This document shows positions 35,127 to 44,282 of a DNA stretch of 64,000 bases, piece by piece (positions within the stretch are counted from its first letter, which is position 1; every line of letters begins with the position of its first letter). This DNA is from an uncultured Clostridia bacterium (GTDB lineage: Bacteria > Bacillota > Clostridia > TANB77 > CAG-508), in NCBI GenBank assembly GCA_934121905.1, contig CAKOVI010000001.1, positions 1 to 64,000 on the forward strand, in the 5' to 3' direction. The position numbers and the translations under genes were made by a program. The notes beneath the pieces were generated by a model that searched no databases, was not told the DNA's origin, and saw only the letters and a list, made by a program, of their open reading frames with translations.

Positions 35127-38100
35127 ATGTTTGATGAAGAAACACTAGAAAATATAACAATGGAAATGCTACAAAATCTAGAATATGAATGTATAAATGG
35201 ATATGAAATGGAACGTACAGACTTTTCTAAAGTATTGTTAGAAGAAGATCTCTTTGATGTAATTGAAAGAATGAATAAAGAAATTGAATTTGAACAGATA
35301 CAAGAAGTTATAAAAACAATTAGAAATTTAGACAACAACAATACTATATTAAACAACAAACAATTTACTAAATATTTACTAGAGGGAATTTCTGTACCGA
35401 TTCAAGAAGATGGAGAAACCAAATATAAAACTATTAAAATAATAGATTTTGAAAATATCCAAAATAATATATTTAAAGCAATTAACCAATATACAATTAT
35501 TGAACATAGTGAAAAAAGACCAGACATAATTATATTTATAAATGGTATGCCTTTAGTTGTTGTTGAATTAAAATCAACAGTAAGAGAAGATGTTAGGTTA
35601 ATTGATGGATATAATCAATTAAAAGGATATCAAGAAGTACATATACCATCACTATTCTATTATAACCAATTTATGATTTTAAGTGATGGAGTACAAGCAA
35701 GAGCAGGAACTATTACAAGTCCATGGAGTAGATTCTCAGAATGGAAAAAAGTAGAAGACACAGATGAAGTATTAGAGAATATGCCTACTCATAAAACATT
35801 ATTTAATGGAATGCTTAGAAAAGATAGATTATTAGATATTATAAGTAATTTCATATTGTGGAGTGAAGATAGTAAAATCCTATCAGCATATCACCAATAT
35901 TTTGGAGTTAAGAAAGCTATAACCAGTACAGAAAATGCAATAGATAACAAAACGGGAAAAGCTGGATTACTTTGGCATACACAAGGAAGTGGAAAGAGCT
36001 TCTCAATGGTATTTTATACTGGTAATATGATAAAAGTATTAAATAATCCAAGTATAGTGGTTGTAACAGATAGAAATGATTTAGACAATCAGTTATTTAC
36101 AACATTCGCAAAATGCTCTGAATATTTAAAACAAGAACCAGTACAAATTGAAAATAGACAAGATTTAAACGAAAAATTAGAAGGAAGAAAATCTGGTGGA
36201 ATATTTTTTACTACATTACAGAAATTTGAAGAAGAAACAGGAGTATTTAGCCAAAGAGATGATATTTTAGTTTTAGTAGATGAAGCTCATAGAAGCCATT
36301 ATGGATTAGATGCAACAATAAAATTCGATAAAGCTAAAATGGAAGCATATAAAAAATATGGAACAGCTAAGTATTTGCATGATGCTTTCCCAAATGCAAC
36401 ATATATTGGATTTACAGGAACGCCTGTTGAAACAAAGGACAGGTCAACAACAAATGTATTTGGAAATATAATAGATACTTATGATATGACACAAGCAATT
36501 ATGGATGGTGCAACGGTGCCAATTATGTATGAATCAAGAATGGCAAGAGTTGGACTAAATCAAAAGATATTAGATGAGATAGATGATTACTACAATATGC
36601 TTGAAACAGAAGAAGGTATTGATGACTATAAAATAGCAGAATCTAAAAAAGCAATGGCTACAATGAAACAAATAATAGAAGATCCAGATAGACTAGAAAT
36701 GATAGTTAAAGATATTATAAAGCATTATGAGGAAATAGAAACAAGTGTGGCTAATAAAGCAATGGTTGTAGCATATTCAAGACAATCTGCATTTACAATG
36801 TATAACAAATTCTTAGAACTTAGACCAGAATGGAAAAACAAAGTCAATATGATAATAACATCTAATAATAAAGATGATGAAGAAATGCAAAAAGCAATAG
36901 GTTCTAAGAAAGATAAAAAGCAATTAGAAGTAGATTTTAAAGATATGGAGTCTAGCTTCAAAATTGCAATAGTTGTAGATATGTGGTTAACAGGATTTGA
37001 TGTGCCTGGACTTGGAACAATGTATGTGGACAAACCTATGAAAGCTCATAATTTAATGCAAGCAATTGCAAGGGTAAACAGAGTTTATAAAGATAAAACT
37101 GGTGGTTTAATTGTTGATTACATAGGACTAAAAAGATGGTTGCTAGATGCATTGAAAACATATACAAAGAGAGACCAAGGCAAGATTGTAGATAATAGTG
37201 AATTAGTAAAAGTTTTAAATGATAAAGTAGAACTAATAAGAGATTTATTTAAAGGATTCTACTATGGACACTTTGCTACAACAACAGATAGTGATAAATA
37301 CGAAATAATAATGGCAGGTGCAAACAGGATGCTAGAAACAGAAGAAAAGAAAAAAGCATTTATGAAATATAGTTATGATGTAAAAAGTTTGTATGCATTA
37401 TGTACAGGAGCTTTATCACAAGAATTAAAAGATGAAATATTATTTTTCATAGCTGTAAGATCATTTATATCAAAATTAAGTGGAGATAAAATAGACGTTA
37501 AAGAGATAAATGATAATGTAGCAAAAATGTTAGAAAGAGCAATACAAGATGATGAAATGCTACAAATAGGTGAAGTACATAACAGCAATCAATTAGCGCT
37601 ATTAAGTAATGAGATTTTAAATAAGTTAGCAAAAATGCAGAAGAAAAACATTGCAGTTGAGGTATTAAATAGAGCATTAAAAGAGTATGTAAATCAAATA
37701 GGGAGACAAAATGTTGTTATGATGGAAAAGTTCTCAACAAAGTTTCAAAAAATTGCAGCAACATATAATGAGAGGACAAGTGTAGAAGATATACAAAAAA
37801 TAATTGAAGAATTAATAAACTTAAAAAATGAAATTGAAGAAGAATTAAAAGCAGGAAATGAATTTAATTTGTCATCAGAAGAAAAAGCATTCTTTGATGC
37901 GTTAGGTGATGATCCAGAAGTTAAAGAACTAATGAAAGATGAAATCCTAGTTCAAATAGCAAAAGAACTTGTAGAAACGGTTAATAGTAATATGACTATA
38001 GATTGGGATATTAGAAAAGATGCAAGAGCCAAAATGAGAATTGAAATTAAGAAGCTTTTAATTAAATATAATTATCCACCTAACAAAAGTGAAAAAGCAG

Positions 38101-38153
38101 TTCAAACTGTTATAAGACAAGCTGAGTTAAAATGTAAAGAGATGATAGGATAA
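35127..38153 (+). CDS. hsdR: Type I restriction-modification endonuclease/translocase subunit HsdR
   Basis: This 1008-aa protein has an N-terminal PD-(D/E)xK nuclease (RPDIIIFI ... VVVELKS), then an SF2 translocase with Walker A TQGSGKS, VDEAHRSHYG (DEAH), FTGTPVE, and a C-terminal helical domain that binds HsdM/HsdS. It translocates unmodified DNA and cleaves at a distance. Its ribosome-binding site is GGGGG. The stop codon directly abuts the next ATG (TAAATG). Confidence 0.96.
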   Translation: MFDEETLENITMEMLQNLEYECINGYEMERTDFSKVLLEEDLFDVIERMNKEIEFEQIQEVIKTIRNLDNNNTILNNKQFTKYLLEGISVPIQEDGETKYKTIKIIDFENIQNNIFKAINQYTIIEHSEKRPDIIIFINGMPLVVVELKSTVREDVRLIDGYNQLKGYQEVHIPSLFYYNQFMILSDGVQARAGTITSPWSRFSEWKKVEDTDEVLENMPTHKTLFNGMLRKDRLLDIISNFILWSEDSKILSAYHQYFGVKKAITSTENAIDNKTGKAGLLWHTQGSGKSFSMVFYTGNMIKVLNNPSIVVVTDRNDLDNQLFTTFAKCSEYLKQEPVQIENRQDLNEKLEGRKSGGIFFTTLQKFEEETGVFSQRDDILVLVDEAHRSHYGLDATIKFDKAKMEAYKKYGTAKYLHDAFPNATYIGFTGTPVETKDRSTTNVFGNIIDTYDMTQAIMDGATVPIMYESRMARVGLNQKILDEIDDYYNMLETEEGIDDYKIAESKKAMATMKQIIEDPDRLEMIVKDIIKHYEEIETSVANKAMVVAYSRQSAFTMYNKFLELRPEWKNKVNMIITSNNKDDEEMQKAIGSKKDKKQLEVDFKDMESSFKIAIVVDMWLTGFDVPGLGTMYVDKPMKAHNLMQAIARVNRVYKDKTGGLIVDYIGLKRWLLDALKTYTKRDQGKIVDNSELVKVLNDKVELIRDLFKGFYYGHFATTTDSDKYEIIMAGANRMLETEEKKKAFMKYSYDVKSLYALCTGALSQELKDEILFFIAVRSFISKLSGDKIDVKEINDNVAKMLERAIQDDEMLQIGEVHNSNQLALLSNEILNKLAKMQKKNIAVEVLNRALKEYVNQIGRQNVVMMEKFSTKFQKIAATYNERTSVEDIQKIIEELINLKNEIEEELKAGNEFNLSSEEKAFFDALGDDPEVKELMKDEILVQIAKELVETVNSNMTIDWDIRKDARAKMRIEIKKLLIKYNYPPNKSEKAVQTVIRQAELKCKEMIG

Positions 38154-39017
38154 ATGAATAATGAAATAAAGGATGTTTTTGAGGATATAAACAATATATT
38201 TATAAACAAATTACAAGAAGCTCGAGAAAAGACAAATGATTCTATAGAAATTGAATTATTCAATGATTGTATTGATACTTATAAACGTGCATATAGGCTA
38301 GTAGATAATAATAGATTATTGGATGGAATAGTTCTAACAAGGAATGCATTTGAATTAATGATGATGCTATTTGGAATTAGAATAGATGCAAATGTAAGAA
38401 AAGAATATTGTAAAGAAGATAGTTATGAGTGTTATCTTGAAAGAAGAAAGATAAATAAAAAAGCAAAGGATTATTTATCACAAAGTTATTTAAGAAAAAT
38501 AATATTAAAAAAATATGAGAACATAGAAGAAGATTATAACAAAATATATAATGTCTTATCTAAATTTGCTCATCCAACAATTCATAGGAATATGCTAAGA
38601 TTTTTTGAAAGAGAAAAAACAGATGTCGCTTTATTATATCTTAATGTAATAATGGTTTTACCAATTTTATTTTTAGAAATACTTTATGAAGAAAATATAA
38701 TAGTTGATGAAACTTTTCGAGATTTAGCAATATTTAAATATATTATAGAAAAGCTTACTTTAATTTATTTTTACAATTATGTGGATAAAGATAAACTAAA
38801 AGAGGCAAATAAATATGCATTTTTAGATATTAATAAAGATTATTATAATAAGATGGAAGATATAATAAAAAAAGAGCTCAAAGAAATTGAAAAAGAATCA
38901 ATAGATAATCAAGAAAAATATAAACAAGCAATAGAAAAAGTTTTGTCAAAAGTTGAATATTATAATATTGCTAAAAAATTAAAAGATTTAAAGCTAATTA
39001 ATGGAGAGAAAGAATGA
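38154..39017 (+). CDS. Helical HEPN/DUF5677-like protein linked to hsdR
   Basis: This 287-aa all-helical protein starts right at the hsdR stop codon. The segment KFAHPTIHRN after a helical pair (YNKIYNVLS) resembles the conserved His region of HEPN/DUF5677-type proteins, though the canonical Arg of R-x4-6-H is not obvious. It contains a hydrophobic helix (LNVIMVLPILFLEILY) that may be buried rather than membranous. Co-expression suggests an accessory role in the defence locus. Confidence 0.5.
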   Translation: MNNEIKDVFEDINNIFINKLQEAREKTNDSIEIELFNDCIDTYKRAYRLVDNNRLLDGIVLTRNAFELMMMLFGIRIDANVRKEYCKEDSYECYLERRKINKKAKDYLSQSYLRKIILKKYENIEEDYNKIYNVLSKFAHPTIHRNMLRFFEREKTDVALLYLNVIMVLPILFLEILYEENIIVDETFRDLAIFKYIIEKLTLIYFYNYVDKDKLKEANKYAFLDINKDYYNKMEDIIKKELKEIEKESIDNQEKYKQAIEKVLSKVEYYNIAKKLKDLKLINGEKE

Positions 39018-39280
39018 AAATAAAATGTTTGAATTGTAATGAAATTATTAAATCAAAATACAGACATGACTTGGTAAGCTGTAAATGTAATAATTGTTAT
39101 ATTGATGGTGGACAAGATTACTTACATTTTGGTGGAAATGATTTTAATAAAATCTTAATTATTTTTGATGATGGTACAGAGATATTAGCAAGTGATAAAG
39201 AGGAATACAAAAACAAATATGATGAATGGGAAGATAATAGGATAAAGGAGTTAGCTAATAATGAAAGCATTAACAATTAA
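39014..39280 (+). CDS. Small zinc-binding protein (DUF7695-like)
   Basis: This 88-aa protein has CLNCNEIIKSKYRHDLVSC then CKCNNC in the first 35 residues, a zinc-ribbon pattern with the phrase SKYRHD seen in a small Firmicutes/phage family. The C-terminus is acidic. It overlaps both neighbours by a few nucleotides, so it belongs to the R-M operon. Confidence 0.6.
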   Translation: MKIKCLNCNEIIKSKYRHDLVSCKCNNCYIDGGQDYLHFGGNDFNKILIIFDDGTEILASDKEEYKNKYDEWEDNRIKELANNESINN

Positions 39281-39644
39281 ACAGCCTTGGGCAACTTTAA
39301 TAATGCAAGGTGATAAAAGATTTGAATTTAGAAGTTGGCAAACAAAATATAGAGGAGATTTATTAATACATGCAGGAAAAGGTATAGATAAAGAAGCAAT
39401 GAAAAGATTAGAAAAATATCTTCCAAAAGAATTACCATATGGAAAAATTTTAGGGAAAGTAAAATTAGTAGATTGTATAAAGATGTCTCCAGAATTCAAA
39501 GAATTATTGTTAAAAGAAAATAGAGATATTTATACTAAAAGTTCTTTTCAAGAAAACTATGGATGGCAAGTGTCAGATGTTGAAGTATTTGAAAATCCAA
39601 TAGATGTAAAAGGTCATTTAAGTTTATGGGAATATAACATGTAA
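39261..39644 (+). CDS. ASCH-domain protein
   Basis: This 127-aa protein shows the typical ASCH start MKALTIKQPWATLIMQGDK, then WQTKYRGDLLIHAGK and a final GHLSLWEYN. ASCH domains are PUA-like beta-barrels that bind RNA or modified nucleosides; some are ribonucleases or amidohydrolases. It begins within the preceding gene. A terminator follows, so it ends the R-M operon. Confidence 0.85.
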   Translation: MKALTIKQPWATLIMQGDKRFEFRSWQTKYRGDLLIHAGKGIDKEAMKRLEKYLPKELPYGKILGKVKLVDCIKMSPEFKELLLKENRDIYTKSSFQENYGWQVSDVEVFENPIDVKGHLSLWEYNM

Positions 39645-39650
39645 AAAAAT

Positions 39651-39700
39651 AAAAATATCAATAAAATTTGAGAAATTTTCTCGAAAATATTGATATTTTT
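39651..39700 (+). terminator. Terminator of the type I R-M operon
   Basis: AAAAATATCAATA pairs with TATTGATATTTTT, with an inner GAGAA/TTCTC stem. Confidence 0.8.
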
Positions 39701-39743
39701 TAAATTTTAGCATATAATATATAAAGTAAAGGAGGATTTTAAA

Positions 39744-40979
39744 ATGTTAATAAGATTTAGTTTTAAAAATTTCAAATCTTTTAAAAATGAAAATTGTTTA
39801 GATATGGAAGCAACATCACTAAAAGAACATGAATATAATGTTGCTAAAATTGATAATGGTGAATATTTAAAAGTATCTGCAATTTATGGCGCTAATGCTA
39901 GTGGAAAAACTAATGTGTTACAGGCTTTTGATTATATGAAAAAGAGAATATTAGTAAGTGATGACTCTAAAAAGAATTCTCCAATAGATGAAGAAAATGT
40001 ATATAGCTTTATGATAAATAATGATCCAATTGCTTTAGAAGTAGAAATATTAGCCAAAAACAATAAAATATATAAGTATGGTTTTGAAGTTTTAAAAGAT
40101 ACAATAATTTCAGAGTGGCTATTTGAAAAAAGAGTAAATAAATTTTATTCTATTTTTGAAAGAGAGAATAATAATGTATCAATGAAACCTAATAAAATTT
40201 CAGATTTAGTAAATATAGATGAAAGAACATTATTCTTAAATATATATAGCAAAATAGATAGAAATAACGAAGATTTTAGTAATGTATATGATTGGTTTGT
40301 AAACAGCACATATTTAGATTTAGGTAATCCTAATTTTGAAAGATTTATTAATAATAGAGTTTCTTTAAAAATATTAAGTGATGAAAATTATAAAAAAGAA
40401 TTATTAAAATTCATAAAAACTTTTGATTCTGGAATCGAAGGAATAAAAACCACGCCAGATTTAATTGAAGCTGTAAAAAGCAATAACGGAATAATAGACA
40501 TTGAAGTTATTCATAAAGGAGAAAAAGGAGAAGTGAAAGCATTACCATTTTATTTGGAATCTAATGGTACTAGAAAAATGTTCCATTTATTTGATTTCTT
40601 TATGGATGCATTAAAAAATGGTATGGTATTATTTGTAGATGAATTAGATGCAAAATTACATCCGCTATTAACAAGATATATTATTAATTTATTCCACAAT
40701 AGTGATACAAATAAAGGTAATGGTCAGTTAATATATTCAACACATGATACAGTAAATTTAAATAAAGAAACATTTAGAAGAGATGAAATTTGGTTTGCAG
40801 AAAAGGATAAAGATGGTATTTCAGAGATATATGCATTATCTGATTATATACTAGAAGATGATAAGAATGCAGGTAAAAAAGTAAGAAACGATGCAACATA
40901 CAATAAAGATTATTTAACTGGAAGATATGGTGCTATTCCAGTATTAGAAGAATTCGAAATAGATTATGAAAAAAAATAA
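39744..40979 (+). CDS. rloA: RloA-type AAA_15/21 ATPase (AbiLi/PARIS AriA-like)
   Basis: This 411-aa protein has the SMC/OLD-like ATPase start (RFSFKNFKSFKNE), Walker A YGANASGKTN (residues about 51-60) and the C-terminal Walker B VLFVDELDAKLHP followed by YSTHD. RloA is paired with RloB next to type I R-M genes in Campylobacter, and the pair equals AbiL and resembles PARIS AriA/AriB, where the ATPase cage senses phage anti-restriction proteins and releases the toxin. The adjacent R-M system fits that guard role. AAAGGAGG precedes the ATG. Confidence 0.85.
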   Translation: MLIRFSFKNFKSFKNENCLDMEATSLKEHEYNVAKIDNGEYLKVSAIYGANASGKTNVLQAFDYMKKRILVSDDSKKNSPIDEENVYSFMINNDPIALEVEILAKNNKIYKYGFEVLKDTIISEWLFEKRVNKFYSIFERENNNVSMKPNKISDLVNIDERTLFLNIYSKIDRNNEDFSNVYDWFVNSTYLDLGNPNFERFINNRVSLKILSDENYKKELLKFIKTFDSGIEGIKTTPDLIEAVKSNNGIIDIEVIHKGEKGEVKALPFYLESNGTRKMFHLFDFFMDALKNGMVLFVDELDAKLHPLLTRYIINLFHNSDTNKGNGQLIYSTHDTVNLNKETFRRDEIWFAEKDKDGISEIYALSDYILEDDKNAGKKVRNDATYNKDYLTGRYGAIPVLEEFEIDYEKK

Positions 40980-41607
40980 TATTTCAAGGAAAGACAGATT
41001 AAAAAGTAAAAGGCAAGCACCAGCTAATTACTTGATTGTGTGTGAAGGAAAGAAAACAGAACCTAATTACTTTAATGGACTAAAAAGAAAAATCAATGAA
41101 AGGTATGGAAATAAGGTAGATGTTTTAATTCCGAATATTGATGTAAAAGGAACAGGAATGAATACTACATCTTTAGTAAAGTATACTCAAAAAACAGTTA
41201 ACCATGCAAATAAGGTATATGGACAAGTCTGGGTAGTATTCGATAAAGATGATTATAACGATGAACAATTTGATTCTGCAATAAAAAACTGTGATTACAA
41301 TGTTGCTTGGTCTAATCCAAACTTTGAACTTTGGTTATTAGCACATTTTAAGAAAGTGAATAGATATATTTCAAAAGATGATGTTTTACAAGAACTTAGC
41401 AAAGAATTTCAGAAAAAAGGTTTAGGTGATTATACTAAAAACGATACAAATATATTTGATAAGGTTACAAGTGAGGGAAAGCTACATACAGCAATAAAAA
41501 ATTGTGAATATATGGAAAAATTAAATAAAGATGGACAAGCATCACAAAGAAATCCAATGACTAAAGTTTATAAAATAGTTGATGGATTAAAAGAGTATTT
41601 AGAATAA
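40966..41607 (+). CDS. rloB: RloB-type TOPRIM effector (AbiLii/AriB-like)
   Basis: This 213-aa protein has the RloB start NISRKDRLKSKRQAPANYLI followed by VCEGKKTEPNYF (acidic TOPRIM motif), VVFDKDD (the DxD pair) and SNPNFELWLLAHF. The TOPRIM fold suggests nuclease activity, in PARIS against a tRNA. It overlaps rloA by 14 nt. It is the likely toxin of the two-gene module. Confidence 0.88.
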   Translation: MKKNNISRKDRLKSKRQAPANYLIVCEGKKTEPNYFNGLKRKINERYGNKVDVLIPNIDVKGTGMNTTSLVKYTQKTVNHANKVYGQVWVVFDKDDYNDEQFDSAIKNCDYNVAWSNPNFELWLLAHFKKVNRYISKDDVLQELSKEFQKKGLGDYTKNDTNIFDKVTSEGKLHTAIKNCEYMEKLNKDGQASQRNPMTKVYKIVDGLKEYLE

Positions 41608-41618
41608 GGTTACAAATG

Positions 41619-41669
41619 AAAAGCAAAGTATGAAAGTAATTAAAAATTACAGGATTATTTTGCTTTTTT
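41619..41669 (+). terminator. Terminator after rloAB
   Basis: AAAAGCAAA pairs with TTTTGCTTTT around an inner GTAATT/AATTAC hairpin, followed by T's. Confidence 0.7.
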
Positions 41670-41746
41670 GATAATAAATTACAAGTTTCGACAAAATTTT
41701 TGTAAATCCTATGATATATAAATATAAATATGAAAGGAGATATTAT

Positions 41747-43591
41747 ATGTGGTTAGATAATGCGAGCAAATTGGATATGCTGTTTTATGAACCTTATGCT
41801 GATTTAATAAAAGAGATAATTGAGGATGGCGAATATAATCCGCTTACTATAGGAATTTTTGGTTTATGGGGAGCTGGAAAATCTACTTTATTAAATTTAA
41901 TAAAAGATTCTATTAATAAAGATAATATAGAATGCATTGAAATAAATGCATGGATGTTTGAAGGATACGAAGATGCTAAAACTGCTCTAATGGAATCATT
42001 GCTAAAAACAATGGAAAGTAATGAGAAAATTATAAAAAAGGCTGGAACAGAAATAAAAGCACTTTTAAAAAGGGTAAACTGGTTAAAGTTAGGAACAAAA
42101 GCTATATCGTATGCAGCACCTTTAATTGCAAGTATTGGTATGGCAAACCCAATTCCTCTTTTATTAAATGTTGCTAATGAGACTGTAAATGACAAAGAAA
42201 AGCTTTCTAAAGCCATAAGTAATGCAGCAGATGGAGTAGATAACATAAGGGAAAATTACCTAAATGAAAAAGAAAAAAGTACTGTAGAAAATATAAGACA
42301 ATTTAAAACAGAATTTGAATCTATGCTAAAAAAGACAGAAATTAATAATTTGGTTGTACTAATAGATGATTTGGATAGATGCAATCCTGAGAGAATAATA
42401 GAGACATTAGAAGCTATAAAACTTTTTTTATCTGTTGAGAATACAACATTTATAATTGCGGCAGATGAAAATGTTATTCAATATGCTATAAAGAAGAAAT
42501 ATCCTAAGACAAATGATAGTGAGCCTGATATTTCGAAGGAATATATTGAAAAAATAATACAATTGCCAATATACATACCAGAGTTATCATCAAAAGATAT
42601 AGAAAACTATTTATTATTACTTGTATGTCAAAAATACTTAACAAAAGAAAGTTTTAAAATTTTACTAGATGATATATACAATAGCAAAATTCTAATAAGA
42701 GAGAAAGAGATAACATTAAGTGAATTACATGGACTTATCAATAAAATAGCAAATTTAAAGTATAAAAATGATTCAAAGTTTGAATTCGAAAAAGATATAG
42801 AAATTATAAATAAAATAAAAAGTATAATTTCGTATACATTAAAGGGTAATCCTAGACAAGCAAAGAGATTTTTAAATACATTTATAACAAAGAAAAAATT
42901 AGCTGAGAATTATTTTGGAGAAGATATTGATATAGAGATTCTTGCGAAATTATTAGTTTTACAAAAATTAGATATTAGGTTATTTAAACTTTTAAATGAA
43001 TGGAATAAAAATTTTACAACTAAAAATGAAGAATTTGAAAATTTATATAAAGCATTTGAAAAAGATGATTTATCTGCGTACAAACTTTGGGATACAATAC
43101 AAATAAAAAAATGGCTGAAATGCGAACCAATTGATTTAGCAAAAGAAAGATTAGATAAGTACTTTTACTTGACAAGAGAATTATTAGTTGAAAAGCCGAA
43201 CGAAAACAATATTGATACAGAGACAAGAGAAATATTATCAGAAATTGGAAAATCAAAGGCTTATAACATAGACAATATAATAGATAAATTTAAAGAGTTA
43301 GAACCTAGTCAAATTAAAGAAGGATTTAATATATTATTACCGCAAATAAAAGATGGAAAATTAGAAAATTTTATAGTAAAGACACTATTTGTAAAATTCC
43401 CTGAATATAGAAAATCTATTAGTGCTGAAATAAAAAATGGAGAATATGCAATAGGTATAGCAGATATTCCATTATATAAAACAATGTATAATAATGATAA
43501 AGTAGAAATAAAAGCTTGCTTAGCAAATTTAAAAGCAAATGGTAGAATATCAGAAAAATTATATGAAAAAATTGTAGAAGGAGATGAATAA
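41747..43591 (+). CDS. qatA: QatA, KAP-family P-loop ATPase
   Basis: The start chosen is ATG 41747 after AAAGGAGAT (614 aa). Walker A is GLWGAGKST (about residues 38-46), a hydrophobic insertion at about 125-150 is typical of KAP NTPases, and Walker B is LVVLIDDLDRC. The C-terminal half is helical. With the next three genes it forms QatABCD, a four-gene anti-phage system whose mechanism is unresolved. It heads the operon. Confidence 0.9.
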   Translation: MWLDNASKLDMLFYEPYADLIKEIIEDGEYNPLTIGIFGLWGAGKSTLLNLIKDSINKDNIECIEINAWMFEGYEDAKTALMESLLKTMESNEKIIKKAGTEIKALLKRVNWLKLGTKAISYAAPLIASIGMANPIPLLLNVANETVNDKEKLSKAISNAADGVDNIRENYLNEKEKSTVENIRQFKTEFESMLKKTEINNLVVLIDDLDRCNPERIIETLEAIKLFLSVENTTFIIAADENVIQYAIKKKYPKTNDSEPDISKEYIEKIIQLPIYIPELSSKDIENYLLLLVCQKYLTKESFKILLDDIYNSKILIREKEITLSELHGLINKIANLKYKNDSKFEFEKDIEIINKIKSIISYTLKGNPRQAKRFLNTFITKKKLAENYFGEDIDIEILAKLLVLQKLDIRLFKLLNEWNKNFTTKNEEFENLYKAFEKDDLSAYKLWDTIQIKKWLKCEPIDLAKERLDKYFYLTRELLVEKPNENNIDTETREILSEIGKSKAYNIDNIIDKFKELEPSQIKEGFNILLPQIKDGKLENFIVKTLFVKFPEYRKSISAEIKNGEYAIGIADIPLYKTMYNNDKVEIKACLANLKANGRISEKLYEKIVEGDE

Positions 43592-43594
43592 AAA

Positions 43595-44278
43595 ATGGGA
43601 ACATCTAAAGGATATATAATGCCAACAAAGAAAAATTGGACAGATGCAAAAAGAGCTGCAACGCAACTTTCCAAAAATGATAATTTAGATAATAGAATAA
43701 AGCTAGCAAATAAATATGCTACAGCAATGAAACAAGATTTAACTACAAGTTCAGATAGAACAAGTACAGTAATAGGAAAAGTATTAGGATTAGGCCAAAG
43801 TTTAAAAAATCAAGGTATAGAAAAAACATTAAAAGATTTAGGCAAAGAGTATTTAATGGATAAGTCACCTGAGGAAATATTAGATATATTAATGGGAGAA
43901 TATTCAGAATATGGTAACACAAAAGATAATTATTTAGCAAGTGATGCCTTAAGTATTGCATTAAAAGAATTAGAGATAAACACGATAGAAGATTTATCAA
44001 ATATATCTATAGATACATTATTAAAAGAAATATTAATAAATTATGTAGATTTAAATTTTAAATTTAGATTTGAAGAACAAATCATTAAAAAATCTCCCAC
44101 AACAGCAAATAAAATAGTAGAAGATATGAGCGGATATATAAAAAACAAATTAAGAGAGGAATTAAATGTCGTAGATATGGAAAAAATTGATTTTAATAAT
44201 TTAAATAATAATAAAATAATAGATGATAAAATTAAAGAAGCCTATGATATATTTAAAGATTTATATGGAGAGGAGTAG
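43595..44278 (+). CDS. qatB: QatB
   Basis: This 227-aa helical protein begins MGTSKGYIMPTKKNWTDAKR, typical of QatB. There is no catalytic motif. AGAAGGAGAT precedes the ATG. It sits between the KAP ATPase and the QueC-like gene exactly as in Qat operons, which is the main evidence. Recent work on Qat suggests QatB is a substrate of QatC; I have not verified that here. Confidence 0.85.
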   Translation: MGTSKGYIMPTKKNWTDAKRAATQLSKNDNLDNRIKLANKYATAMKQDLTTSSDRTSTVIGKVLGLGQSLKNQGIEKTLKDLGKEYLMDKSPEEILDILMGEYSEYGNTKDNYLASDALSIALKELEINTIEDLSNISIDTLLKEILINYVDLNFKFRFEEQIIKKSPTTANKIVEDMSGYIKNKLREELNVVDMEKIDFNNLNNNKIIDDKIKEAYDIFKDLYGEE

Positions 44279-44282
44279 TAGT

